Source: Flavobacterium sedimenticola (GTDB taxonomy: Bacteria; Bacteroidota; Bacteroidia; Flavobacteriales; Flavobacteriaceae). Taken from it: a stretch of 64,000 bases of DNA. The translations under genes and the position numbers were made by a program. Each line of letters opens with the position of its first letter. Position 1 is the stretch's first letter. The DNA is taken from the NCBI RefSeq assembly GCF_030053345.1, contig NZ_JASGBP010000001.1:372001-436000 (forward strand). The letters are read 5' to 3'. Under the pieces are notes generated by a model that did not search any database, was not told the origin of the DNA, and worked only from the letters and a program-made list of their open reading frames with translations. Below, piece by piece: positions 26,268-33,175 of this stretch.

Positions 26268-27197
26268 ATGATAACAAGTATTTTTAAAAAATCGAGCATT
26301 GTAAATTATGCCTTGGTAGTCATTTTGTTGTTGGGGTGTTTTTTTATGTACCACGCCGGCATCGAACCGGTGAGCACAAGCGCTAACGGATTTACACACA
26401 AGCTTTTGTTAATCAGTGTTTTAATAGGCTCCCTTTTTCTGGTTAATTTTATTGTCAAAAAAAACGGTCTGACGAAAGACAGCAGTTATGCGATTTTATT
26501 TTTTCTGTTGTTTTTGATGCTTTTCCCCTCGGTTTTTGACAATACAAAGCTTCTTTTGGCTGATTTTTTTCTGCTCTTGGCCATGCGCAGACTCATTTCA
26601 CTGCAAACTTTAAAATCGCCGAAAGAAAAAATATTTGATGCTTCTATGTGGATATTTATCGCCGGTTTATTTCACTTTTGGTGTATTCTTTTCATCCTGC
26701 TGGTCTATATTTCTATCATTTTTCACGTCTCACGTGATTTCAGAAATTGGCTCTTACCATTTGTGGCTTTTGTGGCTACCGCAGTGGTTTTTGTACTGGT
26801 GGCTTTAGTCATGAATCCTGCTTGGATAAACGGTTTGGTGCAACAAACCCAGATGAATTTCGAACTGAATTATTTTACCAATAATTATCAGAATGCCGCC
26901 TTGTCTTTCTTTGTGGTTGTAGCGCTTTATTTTTTGTTCTCGATGGTATTTTCATTAACCAACAGACCCCTAATTTTACAAGCTTCTTATAAAAAAATGA
27001 TCTTTGGTTTTATCATTGGTATTGCGGTTTTTGCGCTTTCGGCCAAAAAAGACAATGCCATGCTGTTGTTTACCTTTTTCCCGTTAGCGGAAATGGCTAC
27101 CAATAACATAGAGTATTCCCATAACAAGATGTATCAGGAAATTGTAGCATTGTTACTAATCGCTGGGAGTTTTACAGCTTTTTTTGCCCAACTATAA
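26268..27197 (+). CDS. Polytopic membrane protein (DUF6427-like)
   Basis: This 309-residue integral membrane protein has about nine predicted helices and little soluble sequence. The N-terminal YALVVILLLGCFFMYH and the later MRRLISLQTLKSPKEKIFDASMW region match my memory of flavobacterial DUF6427. Similar polytopic proteins are sometimes linked to gliding or glycan functions, but nothing in the sequence shows that here. It starts at ATG 26268. The stop overlaps the convergent upp stop by 6 bases. Confidence 0.8.
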   Translation: MITSIFKKSSIVNYALVVILLLGCFFMYHAGIEPVSTSANGFTHKLLLISVLIGSLFLVNFIVKKNGLTKDSSYAILFFLLFLMLFPSVFDNTKLLLADFFLLLAMRRLISLQTLKSPKEKIFDASMWIFIAGLFHFWCILFILLVYISIIFHVSRDFRNWLLPFVAFVATAVVFVLVALVMNPAWINGLVQQTQMNFELNYFTNNYQNAALSFFVVVALYFLFSMVFSLTNRPLILQASYKKMIFGFIIGIAVFALSAKKDNAMLLFTFFPLAEMATNNIEYSHNKMYQEIVALLLIAGSFTAFFAQL

Positions 27198-27845
27198 TTT
27201 GCTGCCGTAAGCCAAGTCGCCGGCATCGCCCAAACCGGGTACGATATAATTTTTTTCGTTGAGTTTATCGTCCAAAGCGGCTACCCATAAATGGCAATTG
27301 TCCGGCAGGTTTTTTTCCAAATAATCAATGCCTTCGGGAGCAGCAATGACCACCGCAATGTGAATTTCTTTGGGTTTTTGTTCCAAATGTAATTTGTGCA
27401 ATACCGCCACTATCGATTGTCCGGTGGCCAACATGGGATCAATTAAAATCAGATTTTTATTTTCAAATGAGGGCGCGGCTTGGTATTCCACTAAAATATC
27501 AAACTTGTCATCGTTGTCATAATGATGGCGATAGGCCGATACAAAACCGTTTTCGGCATTGTCAAAAATAGTCATAAAACCGGTGTGTAATGCCAATCCG
27601 GCACGTAGTATAGAACACAAAACTACAGTATCGGCTATAGTCGTAGTGTGCTTAATGCCTAAAGGGGTTTGTACATCTATGTTTTTATATGCTAATGTTT
27701 TACTCAGCTCATAGGCCATAATTTCGCCAATGCGCTCTATGTTTTTGCGAAAACGCATGCTGTCTTTTTGAATGGTAACATCGCGAATTTGGGCCAAAAA
27801 ATGGTTCAAAATACTATTCTGCTCTGAAATGTAATGAATGTGCAT
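27192..27845 (-). CDS. upp: Uracil phosphoribosyltransferase
   Basis: Upp salvages uracil, making UMP from uracil and PRPP. The 217-residue protein has the type I PRTase PRPP loop LILIDPMLATGQSIV near residue 122. The uracil-binding end YIVPGLGDAGDLAYG lies at the C-terminus. The conserved N-terminal segment AYELSKTL and the CSILRAGLALHTG block near 75 are present. ATG 27845 is preferred to the in-frame TTG at 27854. It overlaps the DUF6427-like gene by 6 bases at the stop codons. Confidence 0.95.
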   Translation of the reverse strand: MHIHYISEQNSILNHFLAQIRDVTIQKDSMRFRKNIERIGEIMAYELSKTLAYKNIDVQTPLGIKHTTTIADTVVLCSILRAGLALHTGFMTIFDNAENGFVSAYRHHYDNDDKFDILVEYQAAPSFENKNLILIDPMLATGQSIVAVLHKLHLEQKPKEIHIAVVIAAPEGIDYLEKNLPDNCHLWVAALDDKLNEKNYIVPGLGDAGDLAYGSKL

Positions 27846-27865
27846 GGACGACAAAATTTTGTATG

Positions 27866-27894
27866 TTGCGGTAAAAGTATAAAAACTATCTTTG
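27866..27894 (+). promoter_or_regulatory. Well-formed Bacteroidetes promoter for the DUF4254 gene
   Basis: TTG at 27866-27868, an 18-base spacer and TATCTTTG at 27887-27894 together fit the flavobacterial TTG-N17-23-TAnnTTTG pattern. The ATG follows at 27946. Confidence 0.65.
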
Positions 27895-27945
27895 CACTCA
27901 AGACCTTGAGGTCGAATAGTATCAAATAAAATAAAAACCAGCGTT

Positions 27946-28551
27946 ATGTTTTCACAATTTGCGTTTCCGATTTTTGAGCAAAGTATTAAAGATTATCACG
28001 TTATTGATGATGTGTATCAACCCACCTTAAATCCTTACACCAAAGGAAGTATTGAAGCTTTGCTTTATGCCAAAAATTGGGTAGACACAGTGCAATGGCA
28101 TTACGAAGACATTATTCGCGATCCGCAAATCGACCCGGTAGCGGCTTTAGATTTGAAGCGAAAAATTGACGCTTCCAACCAAGTTCGTACCGATATGGTA
28201 GAGTATATCGACAGTTATTTTTTGCAGAAATATAAAGATGTTGCCGTAAAACCTAACGCGAAAATCAATACCGAAAGTCCGGCTTGGGCTATCGACCGTC
28301 TGTCGATTTTAGCCTTAAAAATTTACCACATGAGCGAAGAGGCTAATCGTGCCGAAGCGACTGCGGAACATCGCGCGAAATGTCAGGATAAATTGAACGT
28401 ATTGTTAGATCAAAAAAACGATATGTTTATTTCCATCAACGATTTGTTGACCGATATTGAAAACGGTGACAAGTACATGAAAGTGTACAAACAAATGAAA
28501 ATGTACAACGACGAGGAATTGAATCCGGTGTTGTATCAGAATAAGAAATAA
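27946..28551 (+). CDS. DUF4254 family protein
   Basis: This 201-residue cytoplasmic, mostly helical protein matches the DUF4254 family. Typical features are EALLYAKNWVDTVQWHYED near residue 43, a DLKRKIDASNQ-like helix, and SPAWAIDRLSILALKIYHM near 107. No enzymatic motif is evident. In Bacteroidetes such genes often precede a glycosyltransferase family 9 gene, as here. That suggests a link to lipopolysaccharide core synthesis, which is not demonstrated. It has its own good promoter. Confidence 0.85.
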   Translation: MFSQFAFPIFEQSIKDYHVIDDVYQPTLNPYTKGSIEALLYAKNWVDTVQWHYEDIIRDPQIDPVAALDLKRKIDASNQVRTDMVEYIDSYFLQKYKDVAVKPNAKINTESPAWAIDRLSILALKIYHMSEEANRAEATAEHRAKCQDKLNVLLDQKNDMFISINDLLTDIENGDKYMKVYKQMKMYNDEELNPVLYQNKK

Positions 28552-28558
28552 TTCAGTA

Positions 28559-28632
28559 GGTCATTTCAACGAAGGAGAAATCAAATTAGGGCATCAGAAC
28601 GATGAGATTTTTCCCGTAAGGCCAAAATGACC
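28559..28632. repeat. Imperfect palindromic intergenic element
   Basis: The arms GGTCATTT (28559-28566) and AAATGACC (28625-28632) are exact inverted repeats. Between them, AGAAATC near 28577 and GAGATTTTT near 28605 continue the imperfect symmetry. The element fills most of the gap before the GT9 gene. Similar CATTTC...GAAATC intergenic elements are, as far as I recall, common in Bacteroidetes. Confidence 0.6.
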
Positions 28633-28649
28633 ATTTAAATATCGTTTTC

Positions 28650-29696
28650 TTGTCAAAATCTATCACACATATAGCCGTCATTCGATTATCAGCCATGGGC
28701 GATGTCGCAATGACGGTTCCTGTTATTAGAGCTTTTGTTCAGCAAAATCAGGGCGTCAAAATCACGGTCGTATCAAGACCTTTTTTTAAGCCTTTTTTCG
28801 ATGACATTCCCAACGTGAACTTTTTTGCGGTTGATGTCAAAGGAAGACACAAAGGCACCATGGGCTTGTTTGCCTTATACGCCGATTTAAAAAAGCTAAA
28901 AATTGATGCTGTGGCCGATTTGCACAATGTGTTGCGCTCCATTGTAATTCGCAATTTATTTGCGCTGAGCGGAAAGAAGATCGCGTATACCGACAAAGGC
29001 AGAGCCGATAAAAAAGCCTTAACACGTGCCGAAAATAAAATCTTCGCACCGGTAAAACCGATGATTGATCGCCATGTGGACACTTTTAAAAATCTCGGTT
29101 TTTTTGTTGATGTAACCAATCCTGTTTTTCCTGAAAAGGCCCAATTATCGGCTGATATTATCCGGGTTTCAGGAGAAAAAGAAAAGCAGCATTGGATTGG
29201 CATTGCGCCATTTGCACAGTATGATTTCAAAGTGTATCCGCTCGATTTAATGCAAAAAGTAATCGACGACTTAGCCTCAAATCCACATAGTAAACTCTTT
29301 CTTTTCGGTGGCGGAAAAGAAGAAACCGAAAAACTAAATCGGTTGTCACAAGGAAAGCAACATGTAATTGTGGTAGCCGGGAAACTTTCTTTCAAGCAAG
29401 AATTAGATTTGATTTCAAACCTTGATGTCATGCTTTCCATGGATTCCGGAAACGCGCACATTGCGGCCATGTTAGGGGTAAAAGTCGTTACACTTTGGGG
29501 CGCTACGCATCCGTATGCCGGATTTAAACCGTTCCACCAACCTTTTGACAACTGTTTGACAGCCGACCGAGAAAAATACCCGCTTTTACCCACATCGGTC
29601 TATGGTAATAAGAATGTTCCGGGTTACGAAGATGCCATGCGAACCATTCCGGTTGCGAAAGTAGTAAACAGGATTCAGTCGCAGTTAACCCTCTGA
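28650..29696 (+). CDS. Family 9 (heptosyltransferase-like) glycosyltransferase
   Basis: This 348-residue GT-B protein resembles ADP-heptose:LPS heptosyltransferases. It begins IAVIRLSAMGDVAMTVPVIRA, has DLHNVLRS near 98 and HWIGIAPFAQYDFKVYPL near 181. It also has the donor-binding MSMDSGNAHIAAMLGVKVVTLWGATHPYAGF region near 263, split here by one residue from typical MDSG. The start is TTG at 28650; the usual family N-terminus begins immediately after it, so no later start is likely. It probably adds a sugar to the lipid A core in the cytoplasm. Confidence 0.9.
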   Translation: MSKSITHIAVIRLSAMGDVAMTVPVIRAFVQQNQGVKITVVSRPFFKPFFDDIPNVNFFAVDVKGRHKGTMGLFALYADLKKLKIDAVADLHNVLRSIVIRNLFALSGKKIAYTDKGRADKKALTRAENKIFAPVKPMIDRHVDTFKNLGFFVDVTNPVFPEKAQLSADIIRVSGEKEKQHWIGIAPFAQYDFKVYPLDLMQKVIDDLASNPHSKLFLFGGGKEETEKLNRLSQGKQHVIVVAGKLSFKQELDLISNLDVMLSMDSGNAHIAAMLGVKVVTLWGATHPYAGFKPFHQPFDNCLTADREKYPLLPTSVYGNKNVPGYEDAMRTIPVAKVVNRIQSQLTL

Positions 29697-29723
29697 ACAC
29701 TATAAACGGCGACGGAAAACGAG

Positions 29724-30779
29724 TTACACGTCATCAAAATCCACGTAAATTTCAGCCGAAGTCGGATGCGCCTGACAGGTAAGAATCAATCCTTCCGCTA
29801 CTTCACTATCGGTTAAAATCGAATTCTTTTTCATCTCGGCCGAACCGTTGGTAATTCGTGCCAAGCAAGAACTGCAAATACCGCCTTGACATGAGTATGG
29901 GGCATCGATCCCTTGTTTTAAGGCCGCTTCCAACACCGTTTGTTTTTGCGACATCTCAAAAGTGGTTTCTTCATCGTCTACCAAAATGGTGATTTTGGTA
30001 TGCCCTTCATGGGAGGCGGCTGCGGTATTTTCGCCGGCTGTTGAGGTAGAAAACAATTCGAACTTGATATTTTTTTCAGCAACATTATGCTCTTTCAATA
30101 CGGTAGAAACGGTGTTAATCATGTCTTCCGGACCGCACAAGTAGAACTTGTCAAACTCTTTTTCTTTGTGCTTGTTATTCAGTATAAAATTAACCGTCGA
30201 CTTGTCAATACGACCAAAGAGTTCGTTGTCGATTTTGGCTCGACTATATACAAAATGCACAAAAAAGCGTCCGACATATTTCAATTGTAAGCTATGTAAT
30301 TCATCGTGAAAGATGGTTTCCTCGGGGGTTTTATTGCCGTATACCAATACAAAGGTGCTTTTCGGTTCGCTTTCTAAAACCGATTTTAAAATAGACATCA
30401 CCGGAGTGATGCCGCTTCCGGCGGCAAAACCCGCATAATTTTTTTGATTGGAAAAAGAAGGGTCAAAAGTAAACCTTCCTTCGGGTTGACTTACTTCTAC
30501 AATATCGCCGGCTTTCAAATGATCGTTAGCAAATTTGGAAAACAAGCCGCCTTTCACCGATTTGATAGCAATTCGTAATTCGCCGCTGTTTGGTGACGAA
30601 CAAATAGAATAGGCTCGGCGAATTTCCTCACCGTCTAAAGTAAGCTTTAAGTTAACATACTGACCGGCTGTAAATTGATAGGCCGATTGTAACTCGGCCG
30701 GAATGGTAAAAGCCACCGAAATTGAATTAGGCGTTTCGTGTTTTACTTCTTTGATATGTAATTTGTAAAAGGATGACAT
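29724..30779 (-). CDS. PaaK/PaaE-like ferredoxin reductase, FAD- and 2Fe-2S-containing
   Basis: This 351-residue electron-transfer protein has three modules. The first is an FAD-binding barrel (residues about 5-105, with RRAYSICSSP). A NAD(P)-binding domain follows (about 115-230, GSGITPVMSILKS and LCGPEDMI). The C-terminal plant-type ferredoxin domain holds the cluster ligands in CQGGICSSC and a fourth Cys in LTCQAHP. The architecture matches phenylacetyl-CoA epoxidase reductase and flavohemoprotein-like reductases. No epoxidase genes are nearby, so the partner is unknown. ATG 30779 is chosen over a start five residues upstream because a promoter-like box overlaps the latter. Confidence 0.9.
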   Translation of the reverse strand: MSSFYKLHIKEVKHETPNSISVAFTIPAELQSAYQFTAGQYVNLKLTLDGEEIRRAYSICSSPNSGELRIAIKSVKGGLFSKFANDHLKAGDIVEVSQPEGRFTFDPSFSNQKNYAGFAAGSGITPVMSILKSVLESEPKSTFVLVYGNKTPEETIFHDELHSLQLKYVGRFFVHFVYSRAKIDNELFGRIDKSTVNFILNNKHKEKEFDKFYLCGPEDMINTVSTVLKEHNVAEKNIKFELFSTSTAGENTAAASHEGHTKITILVDDEETTFEMSQKQTVLEAALKQGIDAPYSCQGGICSSCLARITNGSAEMKKNSILTDSEVAEGLILTCQAHPTSAEIYVDFDDV

Positions 30780-30791
30780 AGCTTTTTTTTG

Positions 30792-30799
30792 CAAAGGTA
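30792..30799 (-). promoter_or_regulatory. Putative -7 box of the reductase gene
   Basis: On the minus strand TACCTTTG fits TAnnTTTG and lies 12 bases before ATG 30779. A TTG (30826-30824) sits 24 bases further up, one base beyond the usual spacing range. Confidence 0.5.
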
Positions 30800-30895
30800 G
30801 AAAAATGAAGATGATTAAGAAAGCAATGAAACTTTGAAAGTGTGTAACATTTTTCTAACTTTAAAAACTAATTCGCAACACCTAAACCACACACT

Positions 30896-32362
30896 ATGCT
30901 CAAACACTTTATCCGGCTTGAATGGAAATCCTTTGTTCGTTCGGCTTCCTTCGGCACTAATCTGGCGCTGAAAATAATCATGGGATTGGCAGCCTTGTAT
31001 TTCATTGCCTGCTTTGCCATTCTGGGAACAGCCGTCTTTTTTATTTTAAAAGACGAAGGAATGGAACCCTTAAGCACCATTAATAAATTTATGATTTATT
31101 ATGTGCTTTTTGATTTGATTATTCGCTATTTCTTGCAAAAAATGCCGGTGACCAATATCAAACCGTTACTGTTGTTACCTATCAATCGTAGTACTATTGT
31201 TCACTACTCGTTGGGAAAAACCGTGATTTCGTTTTTTAATGTGTTGCACGCCTTTTTCTTTGTGCCATTTACCATAGTATTGTTGTACAAAGGCTATGGT
31301 TATCAAGCTTTATTGTGGCATATTGGAATGTTGGCACTGATTTACACCAATAATTTTTTGAATGTTTTAATCAATAGTAAAAATATTGTTTTTTATACTG
31401 TTTTGGGGCTTTTGGCCGCTTTGGCGACTTCACAATATTATGATGTTTTCGATATCACTCCCTATAGTCAGCTGTTTTTCCAAAACATGTATGATACCTA
31501 CTATGGTTTCTTGGCTCCGGTTATTTTGGTATCAGCCACGTATTATTTCTCGTTTAACTATTTCAAAAACCGACTGAATTTAGACGACGGATTGGCCAAG
31601 AAAAGTGAGGTAGCCAAAACCGAGAACTTTACCTGGTTGGATCAATTTGGTACTTTGGGGACTTTCCTTAAAAATGACATTCGATTGCTCAAACGCAATA
31701 AGCGTTCGAGAACTACATTAATCATGAGCTTTATCTTTATTTTTTATGGGTTGTTGTTTTTTACCCAATCGATTGAGGCTTACGACAATCCGTGGATGAA
31801 GGTTTTTGCGGGAATTTTTGTGTCGGGCGGATTTTTATTCACGTTCGGTCAATTTGTACCGAGTTGGGACAGTGCCTATTACCAACTCATGATGAGCCAA
31901 AACATCCAATACCGAGAGTACATCAGTTCTAAGTGGTGGTTGATGGTTATCGGAACGGTTGTCTCAACTTTGATAGCCTCTTTCTATTTGTATTTTGGAT
32001 TGCATACATATTTAATCATAGTAGTTGGAGCCATTTTTAATATCGGAGTCAATTCACATTTGGTCATGTTGGGTGGTGCTTTTGTAAAAACGCCTATCGA
32101 CCTAACTACGTCCAAACAGGCTTTTGGCGACAAACAAGCGTTTAATATGAAAACCATGTTGATTTCCCTACCCAAAATGGTAGTGCCCATGGGGTTATAC
32201 ACCTTAGGGTATTATCTTTTCTCGCCGAATATCGGATTGGTGTTCGTGGCAGTGGCCGGAATATTAGGCTTTGCATTCCGCAATTCTGTTTTCGATAAAA
32301 TCGAAAAGATTTACAAAACCGAAAAGTACGCGACCATAGCCGCTTACAAACAAAAAAATTAA
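30896..32362 (+). CDS. ABC-2-type exporter membrane protein (DUF5687-like)
   Basis: This 488-residue membrane protein has about twelve predicted helices in two halves. The cytoplasmic N-terminus FIRLEWKSFVRSASFGTNLA resembles ABC exporter permeases of the DUF5687 family found in Bacteroidetes. The ATP-binding partner gene begins 25 bases downstream, as expected for a two-gene exporter. The substrate is unknown. Nothing in the sequence shows a link to the surrounding glycan genes. Confidence 0.85.
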   Translation: MLKHFIRLEWKSFVRSASFGTNLALKIIMGLAALYFIACFAILGTAVFFILKDEGMEPLSTINKFMIYYVLFDLIIRYFLQKMPVTNIKPLLLLPINRSTIVHYSLGKTVISFFNVLHAFFFVPFTIVLLYKGYGYQALLWHIGMLALIYTNNFLNVLINSKNIVFYTVLGLLAALATSQYYDVFDITPYSQLFFQNMYDTYYGFLAPVILVSATYYFSFNYFKNRLNLDDGLAKKSEVAKTENFTWLDQFGTLGTFLKNDIRLLKRNKRSRTTLIMSFIFIFYGLLFFTQSIEAYDNPWMKVFAGIFVSGGFLFTFGQFVPSWDSAYYQLMMSQNIQYREYISSKWWLMVIGTVVSTLIASFYLYFGLHTYLIIVVGAIFNIGVNSHLVMLGGAFVKTPIDLTTSKQAFGDKQAFNMKTMLISLPKMVVPMGLYTLGYYLFSPNIGLVFVAVAGILGFAFRNSVFDKIEKIYKTEKYATIAAYKQKN

Positions 32363-32387
32363 CCCACAACACAAAACTAACGATACC

Positions 32388-33086
32388 ATGATACACGTTC
32401 ACAATCTTTCCAAAACCTACAATAACGGTGTACGAGTTTTACACATCAATCATCTCGAAATTCCCAAAGGACAAAGCTTTGGTTTGGTAGGCAACAACGG
32501 TGCCGGTAAAACCACATTTTTCAGTTTGTTACTCGATTTAATTCAGCCTACCACCGGTCACATCGAAAACAACAATGTGCAAGTCAATACCAGCGAAGCT
32601 TGGAAACCGTTTACGGCAGCTTTTATCGATGAAAGTTTTTTGATTGGCTATTTAACGGCCGAAGAGTACTTTTATTTCATAGGCGATTTACGCGGTCAAA
32701 ACAAAGCCGATGTGGATGCTTTGTTGGCCAAACACGAGGAGTTTTTTAACGGTGAAATCCTCAACAGCAAAAAATACCTGCGCGATTTATCGAAAGGAAA
32801 CATGAAAAAGGTAGGTATTATTGCGACTTTGATTGGCAATCCCGAAGTTATTATTCTCGATGAACCGTTCGCCAATCTGGACCCAACTACGGTAAACCGG
32901 CTCAAAAAAATCATTAAAGAATTAGCCACCGACCCCAACAGAACCATTTTGGTTTCGAGTCACGATTTGGTGCATACCGTTGAGGTTTGTAACCGAATTG
33001 TAGCTTTGCATTTAGGCGAAGTGGTAAAAGACATACAAACCTCGCCGGAAACCTTGAAGGAACTGGAAGCATTTTTTGCCGTCTAA
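32388..33086 (+). CDS. ABC transporter ATP-binding protein
   Basis: This 232-residue ATPase has Walker A GNNGAGKTT at about residues 37-45, a Q-loop-like region at about 75-85, signature DLSKGNMKKVG near 130 (LSKGN in place of LSGGQ), Walker B VIILDEPFANLDP near 155 and the H-loop in VSSHDL. The degenerate signature LSKGN is common among ABC-2 exporters of this kind. It powers the adjacent DUF5687-like permease. A large nested inverted repeat follows its stop. Confidence 0.94.
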   Translation: MIHVHNLSKTYNNGVRVLHINHLEIPKGQSFGLVGNNGAGKTTFFSLLLDLIQPTTGHIENNNVQVNTSEAWKPFTAAFIDESFLIGYLTAEEYFYFIGDLRGQNKADVDALLAKHEEFFNGEILNSKKYLRDLSKGNMKKVGIIATLIGNPEVIILDEPFANLDPTTVNRLKKIIKELATDPNRTILVSSHDLVHTVEVCNRIVALHLGEVVKDIQTSPETLKELEAFFAV

Positions 33087-33105
33087 TCTTTTGCCATATC
33101 AAAAA

Positions 33106-33172
33106 GAAACGTATTTTTACCAGTTAGTTATACTAATTGTAACTAATTCACGTTATAATAAAAATACGTTTC
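33106..33172. repeat. Nested perfect inverted repeats between the ABC ATPase and sprE-like genes
   Basis: The outer arms 33106-33118 and 33160-33172 are a perfect 13-base inverted repeat. Within them, 33124-33130 and 33140-33146 form a second 7-base inverted repeat with a 9-base loop. The outer right arm ends three bases before the TTG start at 33176. It could be a terminator, a regulatory site or a cruciform-forming element; no long T-tract follows it. Confidence 0.75.
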
Positions 33173-33175
33173 GTT

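Noticed and set aside
28748..29593. A 281-codon open frame on the minus strand inside the GT9 gene
   Set aside because: It lies entirely within a gene whose motifs are clear, its protein is rich in Ser, Cys and Phe as expected from an antisense reading, and no start signal or family is apparent.
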